64,000 bases of DNA from Pseudopyrenochaeta lycopersici (taxonomy: Eukaryota; Ascomycota; Dothideomycetes; Pleosporales; Pseudopyrenochaetaceae): NCBI GenBank assembly GCA_003313425.1, contig NHZP01000029.1, positions 558,001 through 622,000 of the forward strand. Reading direction: 5' to 3'. The notes under the pieces were generated by a model. The model saw nothing but the letters and a program-made list of their open reading frames with translations, had not been told where the DNA came from and ran no database searches. Positions 9,962-20,002 of this stretch are shown here, one piece after another. A program made the translations under genes and the position numbers. Within the stretch, counting starts at the first letter, position 1. Every line of letters begins with the position of its first letter.

Positions 9962-12166
9962 ATGGCGCCAATGCGAGCACGTGGAGGCGGACGGGGCGGG
10001 TTCCGCGGCAGAGGAAGGGGTGGACGAGGAAGAGGGAGGGGCGGCAGCCGGGGCGCATTTGCTGCCGCGAGAACAAGAGACGAGGTCGAAGATTCGTGAG
10101 TACGGGCACATGCCCAAAGCCAGACGGACGGCTGCTGATTTGACAGCCGCATACGACACGGATCCCCGCACCCTGAGGAAACCGCGTCAGAGGCCTCGGA
10201 CCACTCTGCCTCTGAAGACGAGGATGACGACGACGGCGACGAACAGGCTGCGCAGTCCACGCCAAACGCCTACGCTGCTTTACTGCAGTCCTTCTCGTCG
10301 CGCGTGTCGAGCCAGCACAATGGCCTCGACGAGCGCCCCAAGAAGAAGCGGAGACTGCTTCAAGACGAGCCCCCACGAACGACAGTCGACGAACAAGCCG
10401 ACACCGACATGAGCAGCAACCTCAATGCAGGCGAGTCCGACGACGCGAATAGCGTGGATGAAGGCGCCGAGGACAGCGAGGCCGAACAAGACTCTCTTGC
10501 ACCTCCTTTCGAAGTCCATTTCGCGAACGCTGATGAGAATGAGCTGGCAGCCCGCCTGAGGCGAATTGCGAGCAATGAATGGGCGTCGACGAAGCTTGAC
10601 AACAGTGGCGGAAGAGGAGTCCTCCAAGTGCCGAGCGCAGAGGAAAAGGCGCTGTCGAGGCGGAAGATGACGAGCGTTCGCGATGCCAAGTTGAAGGCAC
10701 GACTCGTCGAAAATGCCCAGAAGGTGATTGGGGACTTCGACCACCTCGAACAGGCCATTGCACCTTCTATATTTGACTATCAGGACCTGCTTTTCGGCGC
10801 AAGAACTGTGCAAAATGCCAGCCGTCTCCGAGACATCGCATGCCTCCACGCACTCAACCACATCCTAATGACGCGAGACCGAGTGCTGAAAAACAATGCG
10901 AAGCTGGCAGCCGCGGCCGAGAATGAAGATGTCGAGTACCGTGACCAAGGCTTCACACGACCCAAGATACTATTCTTGCTTGAAACAAAACAGGCTTGCG
11001 TCCGCGTATTGGACTCCATCACCAGACTGTTCGACTTTGAGCAGCAAGAAAATAAAAAGCGCTTCCTCGACAGCTTCTCCCAGCCCGAGGACAAGTTTGC
11101 AGACGACAAGCCGGCCGACTTTCGAGAACTCTTTGAAGGCAACGACGAGAACGAGTTCCGCGTCGGCGTGAAGCTCACTCGAAAGACCCTGAAACTATAC
11201 TCCACCTTCTACAACTCAGACATCATCTTTGCTTCTACGCTAGGCCTACGACGGGCTATCGAGTCGGGCGACCCCAAGAAGCGAGACTACGACTTTCTGT
11301 CGTCCATTGAAATGGTCATCATGGAGCAGGCCGACGCAGCATTGATGCAGAACTGGGAACATGCCGAGTTCGTCTTTGAACGCATGAACCTCCAACCAAA
11401 GGATGCACATGGCTGCGACTTTTCTCGCGTCCGATCATGGTACCTTGATGGTCATGCTCCGCATATTCGCCAGACGATTCTTCTCTCAGCATTTCTTACG
11501 CCAAAGATCAACACGCTGTACAACAAACACATGCGCAATGTTGCAGGGCGCTTGAAGTACACGCCAGACTACACCTCAGGTCTGATCGAATCCTTGACCT
11601 ACGGTGTAAAACAGACATTCCTCCGCTTCGACTCGCCATCCCATCTGACCGACCCAGACGCGCGGTTCAAGTACTTCAACTCTTCCATCTTACCATCCAT
11701 CATCCGCCTTCCAAGACCTCCAGAAGGTGGCTTGGGCGTGCTGGTCTTCATACCCTCGTACCTCGACTTTGTGCGCGTCCGCAACTCGATCGTCGACTCG
11801 GACTTTTCTTACGCCTCAATCAGCGAATATACAGACCAGACTGATGTGCGCAAAGCACGCTCGCATTTCATGAACGGAAAACACTCCTTGCTGCTATATA
11901 CGGGCCGTGCGCACCACTTCCATCGGTACAACATTCGAGGCGTGAAGAGAGTGGTATTCTATGGTGTTCCCGAGAATCCAAAGTTTTACGAAGAGATTGT
12001 TGGCTACATCGGCAAGACATTAGAGAGGGCCGAGATCAGTAGGGCAGAAGCGAATGTCAGGGTCTGTTTCTCGAAATGGGAAAGGCTAGAACTGGAAAGG
12101 ATTGTGGGCACGAAGAGAGTCGGCAAGATGATTGGGGATAAAGGGGATGTATTTGATTTTGTATGA
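9962..12166 (+). CDS. UTP25: U3 snoRNP-associated protein Utp25 (DEAD-helicase-like fold)
   Basis: Exon 1 (9962-10095) and exon 2 (10147-12166) are split by a 51-base intron (GTGAGT..GACAG) and encode 717 residues. The N-terminal 35 residues are a Gly/Arg-rich RGG segment (RGGFRGRGRGGRGRGRGG), typical of nucleolar proteins. An acidic region follows (SEDEDDDDGDEQ), then KKKRR. From about residue 140 the chain matches Utp25: LLFGARTVQNASRLRDIACLHALNHI, ADAALMQNWEHAEFVFERMN, GLGVLVFIPSYLDFVRVRN and the C-terminal VVFYGVPENPKFYEEIV. Utp25 is needed for early 18S rRNA processing in the small-subunit processome. It resembles a DEAD-box helicase without the catalytic motifs. The first ATG after the divergent promoter is in frame through the splice, which supports the start. 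Confidence 0.93.
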
Positions 12167-12268
12167 GACCATGTATGATTTAGATGGACAGTTATAACAT
12201 ATTCGATCGCTCTCCACGGCTTGGTGAATTGTGATTCCTGGTCTTCACCAGCAGCTGTATTCGTATGG

Positions 12269-13027
12269 CTATCTGTCATTGACTCCTGGTAAGGGCTGGG
12301 GTTCAACATTGTTGAGCCACCAATCGATGTGTTCCTTCCTCCTCACAGCACGTTCATGTTCATCATTTTCTTCGCGCTGCAGAGTAGCAAAAGCCTCCTG
12401 CATTTTGATTCGTTTAGACCGCCTGGTTGGCGTCGTTGTTCCCCTTACGCTAGATGTCCTTGGAGCCAGCATCGACTTACCAATCCTATCTGGGTCGAGG
12501 GCAGATACTTTAGACACAAAAGTCAGCGGAGAGCTACTACTTGGTGTCTTCTCAACATCACCCGATTCAACGTCACCAGCCTCGAGCGTTTGAGTATGCG
12601 CATCCTGCTCCATCGTCTTGCTCGAGCAGTCATCTACAAGCGCTGAGTCGGTTGGGGAATCAGCATGCTCCTTCTGCTGTGCGTCAGCAGCGCTGGTGGA
12701 GGATATGTGCTCACTCTCACAGTTCAAGAATTCCTGCATAATGTCCATGTCGGTCATATTCTCGTCCGCACAGATTGGCATATCGTTGTGTGAATCACCT
12801 TCAACCATCTCATCCACGCACTGATTCTCCTCCTCTGGCACGACATCTTCCTCGCTGCGGTACGAGGGAGGCTCAGTGTACTGTGGGTGGGCCGATGCAG
12901 GTACTGGTTGGGCGGTTGGAAGCTGCCTGTTGGAAGCGAAGAGATCAGGCCAGTAGTCTGATAGCAAGGCTGAGTCTGAGCTTGATGAAGTGGCCATGGA
13001 CCTATCGCTGCACACATGAGTGTCCAT
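12269..13027 (-). CDS. Acidic hypothetical protein
   Basis: Single-exon open frame of 252 residues that I do not recognise. It is rich in Glu, Asp, Ser and Thr for the first 180 residues. It ends in a more ordered basic stretch, TPTRRSKRIKMQEAFATLQR, with EHIDWWLNNVEPQPLP, which looks like a short helical region and may be the conserved part. No signal peptide or membrane segment is seen. The first ATG is at 13027; a second at 12997 (MATSSSSDSALLSDYWPDLF) is an equally good start. The stop lies 102 bases from the UTP25 stop, so the two are tightly convergent. Basic residues suggest a nuclear location, but the function is unknown. Confidence 0.6.
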   Translation of the reverse strand: MDTHVCSDRSMATSSSSDSALLSDYWPDLFASNRQLPTAQPVPASAHPQYTEPPSYRSEEDVVPEEENQCVDEMVEGDSHNDMPICADENMTDMDIMQEFLNCESEHISSTSAADAQQKEHADSPTDSALVDDCSSKTMEQDAHTQTLEAGDVESGDVEKTPSSSSPLTFVSKVSALDPDRIGKSMLAPRTSSVRGTTTPTRRSKRIKMQEAFATLQREENDEHERAVRRKEHIDWWLNNVEPQPLPGVNDR

Positions 13028-13458
13028 ATCTTCTTTTTTTTTTCTTTCGAAAAGGGATGCAAGACTGGCTTCGAATCTTTGAGGATTGGGGAGATGGGGA
13101 TTTAGAATCAGAGTGGAAGTGTAGAGTCAAGCAATACTCTGACTGTGCTTAATGTCAAGGAATAAGTGTGTAGAAAGTTGTAAGGAGAAGCTTTTGACAG
13201 AATTATACTTGGGCTTTCGGGAGAATCAAGGATGGTTTTGCGTCAATAGTGTAGAGGTTGTGCGTGAACTATGTCTGGCTTGTTAAACAATGTATAGCCC
13301 CTATGCCCGGACTTCTCTCAACATTGTACGCGAGAGTCACCACATGGCAAGTAAATTTCATCCAAACATATAAAATCAATCTATTCATGGGTGACAGACC
13401 TCAAGTTCATACTTGCACCCTTGATGACGCAATCTCGCTGCTGCCTCAAGTACCACAC
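13028..13458. other. Intergenic, upstream of the acidic protein
   Basis: Holds the promoter of the minus-strand acidic protein, with an A-rich run just before its ATG (13032-13045 on the complement), and the 3' end of the Rieske gene. No gene is supported. Confidence 0.45.
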
Positions 13459-14767
13459 TCACCATTCCAAGTCATCAAACAAGCTATCAACTCTGGCAAG
13501 CTTCGCCTTCTTGTCGAGGTCATTGCACACTTGTTCACATGGTTAGTGTATAATATCCTCAGTATCCTGTAAGAGTGCCTACATTGCTCAGCCTTGCAGA
13601 AACTTTCACTTTTCTTGTTTTCTGTCCTGGCGGGATAAATTTTACAGCCAGCAAGGCGCTCAAGTCGCAAGTGCTCCTTTAGTGCTCCCAAATCAGTCGG
13701 CTTCACAACTTTCTCAGCCTTAAACGTGTCGTATTCATGCTCAAGAGCCCTCATAAAATCGTTGCAGTGGTTCTGTAGGAAGTCTCGATCAGAATCTATG
13801 AGTGCGTCTATCTCGTTATTTTTTGTGAAGACGTCGCACTTAACAGTGCATCTGGTGGCGGAAGTGGGTATACTAATCATCGTAACCCAGACTTCTGAGC
13901 CAGGAAAAGCGAAGATTATGAGCCCAGAATTGATTACCAGCGTTTGACACCCCTCGACATCTGAACCCGGCCGGTTGAACATGGAGATGAAAAGCTTCGT
14001 AATGTGTAGTGTAGTGGCAGGTGGAGTATGCGTACCGATTCCAGTGCGGTCACTTGCTCCTATATTTCTTTAATCACGGCTTCCTAGGCGCTTGGGCGCT
14101 CACATACCAACAGTCTTCCAGTTGAATGATCCACCATTCAGCTCCCATCCCGTGAGCCACTTGCTCCTCGCAGAGATGCCATGGTCGACAGCGAAGCCAC
14201 CCGTGCCCTCATATGCAGGTGCATGATCAACGCGACCAGCAGTCATGTTAATGTGAATAAAGCCAGCTCTGTCAGTGCAGGTGTGCACTCGAAACAATCC
14301 ATTTTCAGACCTTTCAAAACCTTCGATGCCGTCGAACTGAGGCGCCTTTACGAGACTCCCCTTGGTGTCGTACGACCAACCGTGATACCGGCAGCCGAGC
14401 ACAAGTGAAGATCCCGAGGTTTTTTTAGTGATGGTGTATGCTCTATGACGACACACATTGTGAAATGCTCGGATGATCCGGTCCTTGCCCAAAATGACGA
14501 GAATGGGGAAGCCGGCAAAATCCAGAGAGATGTAGTCGCCAGGTTTGTTAAAGCGGCTACTGTGAGCAATGCATATCCATGTCTAGCCACGTTAGGTACC
14601 AAGCAGCAATGTGAGGGTAGATGCACTTTGCTGAATATTGCTCGACGTTCGAGGGAGAAGACTTCTTCTGACGTCCACCAGTCATTGAGGAGATCTGGTT
14701 CACTAGAGACCTCCATAGACGAGCCAAGGGGCAAAGATAGTAAGGGAGCCTCCTTGAAAGGCACCAT
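13459..14767 (-). CDS. Rieske [2Fe-2S] oxygenase-family protein (gene A), atypical C-terminal domain
   Basis: Four exons, 14627-14767, 14108-14582, 13583-14059 and 13459-13529, give 387 residues. The N-terminus (WTSEEVFSLERRAIFSK, then TWICIAHSSRF) is that of ring-hydroxylating oxygenase alpha subunits. A complete Rieske motif follows: Cys91-x-His93 in NVCRHRAY and Cys111-x2-His114 in GCRYHGWSY. After FNWKTV the usual GYxECxHCxxxH mononuclear-iron motif is absent. Instead the chain reads THTPPATTLHITKLF, FPGSEVWVTMISIP and CTVKCDVF, as in a group of fungal Rieske proteins with a divergent C-terminal domain. The spliced last exon ends LCNDLDKKAKLARVD and SLFDDLEW. Introns are 44-53 bases; the first uses an unusual GTGCAT donor. 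A TATATATA stretch near 14857-14866 lies upstream. The substrate is unknown. Confidence 0.75.
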
Positions 14768-15334
14768 TCTGTACTAGAAGACCTGGTTAATGTAGACCAA
14801 AGCTAATATGTGGATAACCAAAGCCAGTGTCGAAGGGCGGTATGGTAGAAGTTGGTGTATATATACTATAATGTTTGGCGATGAATTACATATAATCGGC
14901 CGTTATCAATGACTTCCAAGCCAGAGACTGCTCGTTGTTCGCATCCAGAGGCATGTGATACCAAGATACATGATCAAATGGGGAGCTCTCAACAAGTCCA
15001 TGAAGCAAGGCTAGATCCACGTCAGCAAGATCATGACAATCAGCTACGAATCATTATTGATAGCGAACCTTGAAACGGTGGTTGTAGTCATAGTGCACAG
15101 GTGGATTGCGGATGTGGAGAAAGCGGCTTGCCTTATTGGGGTAACAGATCCCGTTTAGTGATTGATTGGTCGGTGAATGAGTGTGCATGCAGGCTAAAAC
15201 CAACGACATATAAAAGGAGCGACAACAGCGACAATTCAAAATGGAGATAGGAAGTTCCGAGCGAATCGCATTTCCCCTCAGCCCCCCAAGTGACTCTCTA
15301 GACCTGAACGAAGGTATTGGCGCGTGTGAGTCAC
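14768..15334. promoter_or_regulatory. Spacer between the two Rieske-family genes
   Basis: These 567 bases hold the promoter of gene A (minus), including an AT-rich TATATATA stretch at about 14857-14866, and the 3' UTR of gene B. A consensus TATAAAAG facing the plus strand lies at 15209-15216. Confidence 0.45.
15209..15216 (+). promoter_or_regulatory. TATA box facing the plus strand
   Basis: Exact TATAAAAG, 32 bases before an ATG at 15241 that opens a 78-codon frame running antisense into the last exon of gene B. It could drive an antisense transcript or be chance. Confidence 0.3.
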
Positions 15335-16491
15335 CTACGATGGTGCGGGATCCACGAGCTGCGTGGTCGTTGTCAATTTGTCTGGGACAGGTTCGTTTGT
15401 TTCTACTGGATGAGCGAGGACTTCGTCATTGTATTGTGCAAGAACCATGTTTAGAACACGTTGCTGGTAGACTGTGAAGATCAGCGAAGTGGGACACATG
15501 GCTTTCGACCTTCACTCACAAGCTACGCCAGATTCTTTGACTGGGTTCAGTATCCCTTCGGAATAGATGCCCTTCTCCAGATTTCCCTGGGCTTTTTCAC
15601 ACAACTCGTAGTCTTCCATGGCGACTTGTCTGACAAACTTGAAATACTCTTCAAACTTGTAACCGGTTTCCATATGATAATAATCGAACTCCATGCGGGT
15701 GACACCAGGATTCTCAGTCGGACAAACTCGGAAGGAAGACATTCCCCCACCATATACATTCAAGGTGCAGTTGGGGAAGAAGTAGAGGAAGAGGCCATCG
15801 TCCGGCTTATTTGGGTCAGCCACGTGCTGCGAGAAGTTTTTATGGTTGTACACAGTGTAGAATGTTGGTGGGTAGTAGACTGAGAACGACGGATGGGTGT
15901 ACTGGCAGTGAAGGCACTCCTGGTAGCCATCAACCCTGGTCTTTATTAGTAAAATTGCGATCTACCACAATAATTTTCCTTACATGGTTTTCCAGTTGAA
16001 TCTTCCCTCATACCTGATGCTGCGCCTGTGCGGAAGTTTCGTAAAATCAACCTTATCGATCAACGGCTTTAGGTCAGAGAAGAAGTCGTCGAAAGATGGA
16101 GCATCATCTGCGATGGTTGAAAACACTAAGCCAGTGTGAGTGATGTGCGATCTAACTTCTAAACCCTAGTATTTGGTCAGGTTGTAGCAATATCCGATTA
16201 TAGATGATGAGTTACCGTTTCTTTGTTGAACACTTTGATATCGTAAAATTTCTCAGACATACGCCGGGCCGTTACTGTCACCTGAGCTATTTCATAGACT
16301 ATCTCTTCGCTCGTGTCATGAAATCTGGTAAGAGGCCCAAGCAGATACCAAGACTAGTGAGGGGTCAGCATAGCTTTTCCGAGTTTGCGGGTATCCGTTG
16401 GCACCTTCAGGAACACAGCTCGCCGCTCAAGCTGATACAATGGTGAGCTACAAAACCACGAAGCTGGAAGAGTGCGAGGCAGAGACGACAT
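15335..16491 (-). CDS. Ring-hydroxylating oxygenase catalytic-domain protein lacking the Rieske cluster (gene B)
   Basis: Five exons, 16405-16491, 16216-16353, 15984-16165, 15520-15935 and 15335-15471, give 319 residues. The start MSSLPRTLPASWFCSS and LYQLERRAVFLK, then SWYLLGPLTRF, is that of choline-monooxygenase-like alpha subunits. The chain then passes through VYEIAQVTV straight to FYDIKVFNKETG and SHITHTGLVF. The roughly 60 residues that would carry the CxH..CxxH Rieske ligands are missing. The catalytic half is intact: RYEGRFNWKTMVDGYQECLH with His145 and His150, LYFFPNCTLNVYGGG, and an acidic ligand candidate Asp244 in AMEDYELCEKAQ. The C-terminus is FYQQRVLNMVLAQYNDEVL. All four introns splice in frame without stops, which argues against a pseudogene. 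The protein would need electrons from a partner; gene A is the obvious candidate, but this is an inference. Confidence 0.75.
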
Positions 16492-17494
16492 TACTGTGGA
16501 TTGTGGTCTCTGAGATTAGTCAAGGGTGATTGATCGCGAAGTAATGAATGGAGTTGAGTTTTAAGAATGACGGGTTGGATTGATGCTAAGATATCAGCTG
16601 CATAGGAGCGAAACAGGCGAGGTATTCCCTTCCATGCTGCTCTGTGCTGTTCCTGCAGGAATGGCAGGATAACTTTGCGGGATCCGCAAATGGAGCCGTC
16701 AGCGAATCGCCTGAAGGATGATGGCGTCTAGTCCTGCACAGTAATATCGATAGCTGGGTGGCAACTATTCGGTAGGGCCCTTGCAACTAGTGTGCAGTCT
16801 TGCTGTTATTAGTTACAGCCAACTTTTATTCAAACTGCCTGAGAACATGCTTGGCAAATGACTTGGAAAGTGAGGTTTGACATTGTTGAGCTTCACACAG
16901 GGCAAAGCTACAAGAGATGGGTGAATATGAGTACATGTCCTCAAGGGGTGTTGATGCTTGATCGAAGGTTGGGCCTCCGTGGTACCGCCTCGTGCATCGC
17001 AAACGAAACCGACCCTGCTGATATGCCGTAGGGGGTTTCCACATCAGCAAAATCACTGCACAACCAGGAAATGTCTGACATGGCTTGCCAGGTTATCACT
17101 GTTGACGCGTGTAGGCACTGATGGTCGAGAGTGAGGTTGCGGGTTGAGGTTGCTGGTTCCTTAGCCAACCGAGTGTTTGGCACTAGCGCGTCGCATCCTT
17201 TCCGCCCGATGATGCACCCTGGTTCATGAACAACTTTGGACCCAAAACCTCAAAACGAGCACGTTGTACTGCGCTCCTGTCCTAACGCATTGCTACGAAT
17301 TCCGTACGTTTCTTTAACAGCTAGATACCCCTTGCTTCATTCTCTTTGAGCCCACGCAACACCGACGTCATCCCTGTATATTTGCCCGCATTCCTCAGGC
17401 CTTTTTTTTTCCTGGGGACGCTACCCTACGATTCCCACGTACTTGGAGACCACCACGCATGCAATAAAAGCTGTCACACGAGCAAATTGGAGAG
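16492..17494. other. Divergent intergenic region gene B / DUF3405 gene
   Basis: About 1 kb holding the promoters of gene B (minus) and the DUF3405 gene (plus). A T-run at 17402-17411 lies about 85 bases before the DUF3405 start. No gene is supported; open frames on the minus strand here lack features. Confidence 0.45.
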
Positions 17495-20002
17495 ATGCTA
17501 GGCTTCCGTCCATTGTCGGTCGGGAAGCGGAAACCACAGGCGTACAATCAAGCGCCCGCCTATGACCCGGACGTGGAAGATGGTGCATACACAGAGAAGG
17601 AGTACGGCAGCGAGGAGGAAAGTGGTTTTTCTTCTCCAGTGTCCAGCTCATACTCGTCACGCCAGTCCTCCGGCGCCTACGACCCAAATCCCAATAATAT
17701 CGAGTCGAGACCACTCGCCCCGAACCGGCACTCGCACAAATCACATCGCAGGGCACCATCGAGACCGACGGTGAGTGCATACAGCTACAAGAATCCACGC
17801 GCATGCACACGATACTTTGGACTCGCGGTAGCCAGCACTCTGCTATTCTTCATATGGTTCCTGTTCAGCAGCAGTTGGGAATCGATACGAAGCGCTGAGC
17901 TGGGGCTGCACAAGCAACCGCCACCACCGAACGTGTGGGAGAGCTTCCCATTCCTGAAGCGATACCATGGCGGCATAAGGACATTAATAAGTAGAGACAA
18001 GAATGTGCCAGAGTACCCGACGAAGCAGGACATTGATCCTGAGATGCCAGCTAAAGACCCCAAGGACGCGTCAATGGAGAGGAGGTCACAAGGCGCACAC
18101 ATTCCAGACTCGGTGCCTTTTAACCCATACCCAGATTATAACAATATCAAGTATGTAGACGAGTACGGGCCAGTCGAAACGTGCTATCTGGACGCGAATG
18201 ACACGATAAGAGTGCCAGGATTGAGGGCATACAAGGGCGTTACAGACGGTCTGCCAGACAATGTCATGGGCAGCTACGAACTACTCGGATTGAGAAAAGA
18301 TGTTTGCTTCGAACGCTTTGGCCGACTGGGTCCATATGGTATGGGCTACAGCAAAAGGAGGGGTGGTACCGGTGCAGGCATGGAAGGAGACCGCGAGGGC
18401 ATCGACAAGGTCTGGGAAGCACATCCTGAGGTCGACTTCCGAGAAGTGCAATGGGCTGAGGCTCTGGAACGATGTTTGGACAAGAACAAGGGGCGATTCC
18501 AGACACAGCCAGAGTCAAACAAGCCTTCCTTCCAGACAATGGCAATGCAGAAGCGAGATATGTCTTCCAAAACTCCCTCTGCTAGCAATGCTGGCAACAG
18601 CTATGCCAATAGCACTGTTCGCGAGCAACCCAAAGCAGCACACAACAAACTCCTGCCTCGAACTGCCGTCCTCATCCGGACATGGTGGGACTACCAATAC
18701 GACGATGAGGATATCATGTACCTCCGCGCCCTTATATCTGAACTCAGCATTGCATCTGGCGGCGAGTATCAAGTGCACTTCCTCATCCATGTCAAAGACG
18801 ACAACAAACAAATCTGGGCTGATGAGAAGGTCTACCAAGAAGTGCTGAAACAGTCATTGCCTGCAGAGTTCGCTGGGATGGGCACGCTCTGGTCAGAACG
18901 TCAGATGGGGCTCATCTACGGTGGAGTCGAAGAATCTAACTATCGCGGCCTACCCGTTCATGGTGCCTACCGATCTACGTTCATGCCTGTGACGTACTTC
19001 GCGCACCAGCATCCTGAGTTTGAATTCTTTTGGCACTGGGAGATGGACGTCCGATATACGGGACACTACTACCACCTTTTCGAACAAATCTCCAGATGGA
19101 CAGACGCACAGCCTCGCAAGGGCCTTTGGGAACGCAACTCTCGCTTCTATGTTCCTTCCGTCCACGGTTCTTGGGAAGACTTCAAACAGATGGTGCGCGT
19201 GCAAACTGAGCACGGAACTAACAACCATGCGAACAGATGGTCTTCGCACTTACCACCAAATCCCCACGTCCCAGAGACCGAAGTTCAGAAGCCTGAGAAG
19301 CCCATTTGGGGCCCAGAACTCCCACAAGATTTCCCGGACATCGAGATCGATGACGCTGTAAAACCGAACAAGACCATGAGCGAAGACAAATATGAATGGG
19401 GCGTGGGCGAGCCAGCAGATCTCATTGTCTTTAACCCGCTCTTTGACCCTGACCACACGAACTGGATTTTGGCTGACGATGTTACCGGCTATGACAAGAA
19501 GAACGGGTTGCCGCCTCGACGTACCGCAATCAACACATCCGGCCGCCTCAGTAGAAGACTACTAGAGACTATGCACCGTGAGCAGTCTCATTTCCGCCAC
19601 ACCATGTTTAGTGAAATGTGGCCCGCCACCTGCGCGCTCCACCACGGCCTTAAAGCCGTCTACGCCCCACACCCCGTTTTCATCGACCGTAAATGGCCAA
19701 CGCAGTACTTGGCAGCCATATTCAACAACGGCAGAAACGGTGCTTCAGGCGGTGCGAGAATGTCTGTTTTCTCAGATGAGCGACAACACAACTTCTTGGG
19801 CACCACTTGGTACTACCATGCAGGTTTCGCACCCAACCTTTGGAAGCGATGGCTCGGTTACAAAGTTGATAATGATGGTGGTGAAGAGGAGGAACTGACT
19901 GGTGAGGGACGCATGTGTCTCCCTGGCGTCTTGTTGCACCCTGTTAAGCAGGTCGACCTTATTCAGGAAAGAGTTGAATTATCGAGTTCCAGTACTGATT
20001 GA
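17495..20002 (+). CDS. DUF3405 family type II membrane protein
   Basis: Intronless gene for 835 residues. A Ser/Pro-rich cytosolic tail of about 105 residues is followed by one membrane segment at about 106-126 (YFGLAVASTLLFFIWFLF) and a large lumenal domain. This type II layout is typical of Golgi glycosyltransferases. The lumenal part contains the fungal DUF3405 hallmarks: KLLPRTAVLIRTWWDYQYDD, EDIMYLRALISELSIASGGE, VHFLIHVKDD, and FFWHWEMDVRYTGHYYHLFE with an acidic EMD site reminiscent of a nucleotide-sugar metal site. Later landmarks are ADLIVFNPLFDPDHTNW and HPVFIDRKWP. The family has no firmly assigned reaction; a glycosyltransferase-like role is an inference from topology and the acidic motif. 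It is convergent with the kelch gene. Confidence 0.85.
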   Translation: MLGFRPLSVGKRKPQAYNQAPAYDPDVEDGAYTEKEYGSEEESGFSSPVSSSYSSRQSSGAYDPNPNNIESRPLAPNRHSHKSHRRAPSRPTVSAYSYKNPRACTRYFGLAVASTLLFFIWFLFSSSWESIRSAELGLHKQPPPPNVWESFPFLKRYHGGIRTLISRDKNVPEYPTKQDIDPEMPAKDPKDASMERRSQGAHIPDSVPFNPYPDYNNIKYVDEYGPVETCYLDANDTIRVPGLRAYKGVTDGLPDNVMGSYELLGLRKDVCFERFGRLGPYGMGYSKRRGGTGAGMEGDREGIDKVWEAHPEVDFREVQWAEALERCLDKNKGRFQTQPESNKPSFQTMAMQKRDMSSKTPSASNAGNSYANSTVREQPKAAHNKLLPRTAVLIRTWWDYQYDDEDIMYLRALISELSIASGGEYQVHFLIHVKDDNKQIWADEKVYQEVLKQSLPAEFAGMGTLWSERQMGLIYGGVEESNYRGLPVHGAYRSTFMPVTYFAHQHPEFEFFWHWEMDVRYTGHYYHLFEQISRWTDAQPRKGLWERNSRFYVPSVHGSWEDFKQMVRVQTEHGTNNHANRWSSHLPPNPHVPETEVQKPEKPIWGPELPQDFPDIEIDDAVKPNKTMSEDKYEWGVGEPADLIVFNPLFDPDHTNWILADDVTGYDKKNGLPPRRTAINTSGRLSRRLLETMHREQSHFRHTMFSEMWPATCALHHGLKAVYAPHPVFIDRKWPTQYLAAIFNNGRNGASGGARMSVFSDERQHNFLGTTWYYHAGFAPNLWKRWLGYKVDNDGGEEEELTGEGRMCLPGVLLHPVKQVDLIQERVELSSSSTD

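Noticed and set aside
9891..10412. Plus-strand frame across UTP25 exon 1
   Set aside because: It is out of frame with UTP25; the spliced reading gives the acidic SEDEDDDDGDEQ segment instead.
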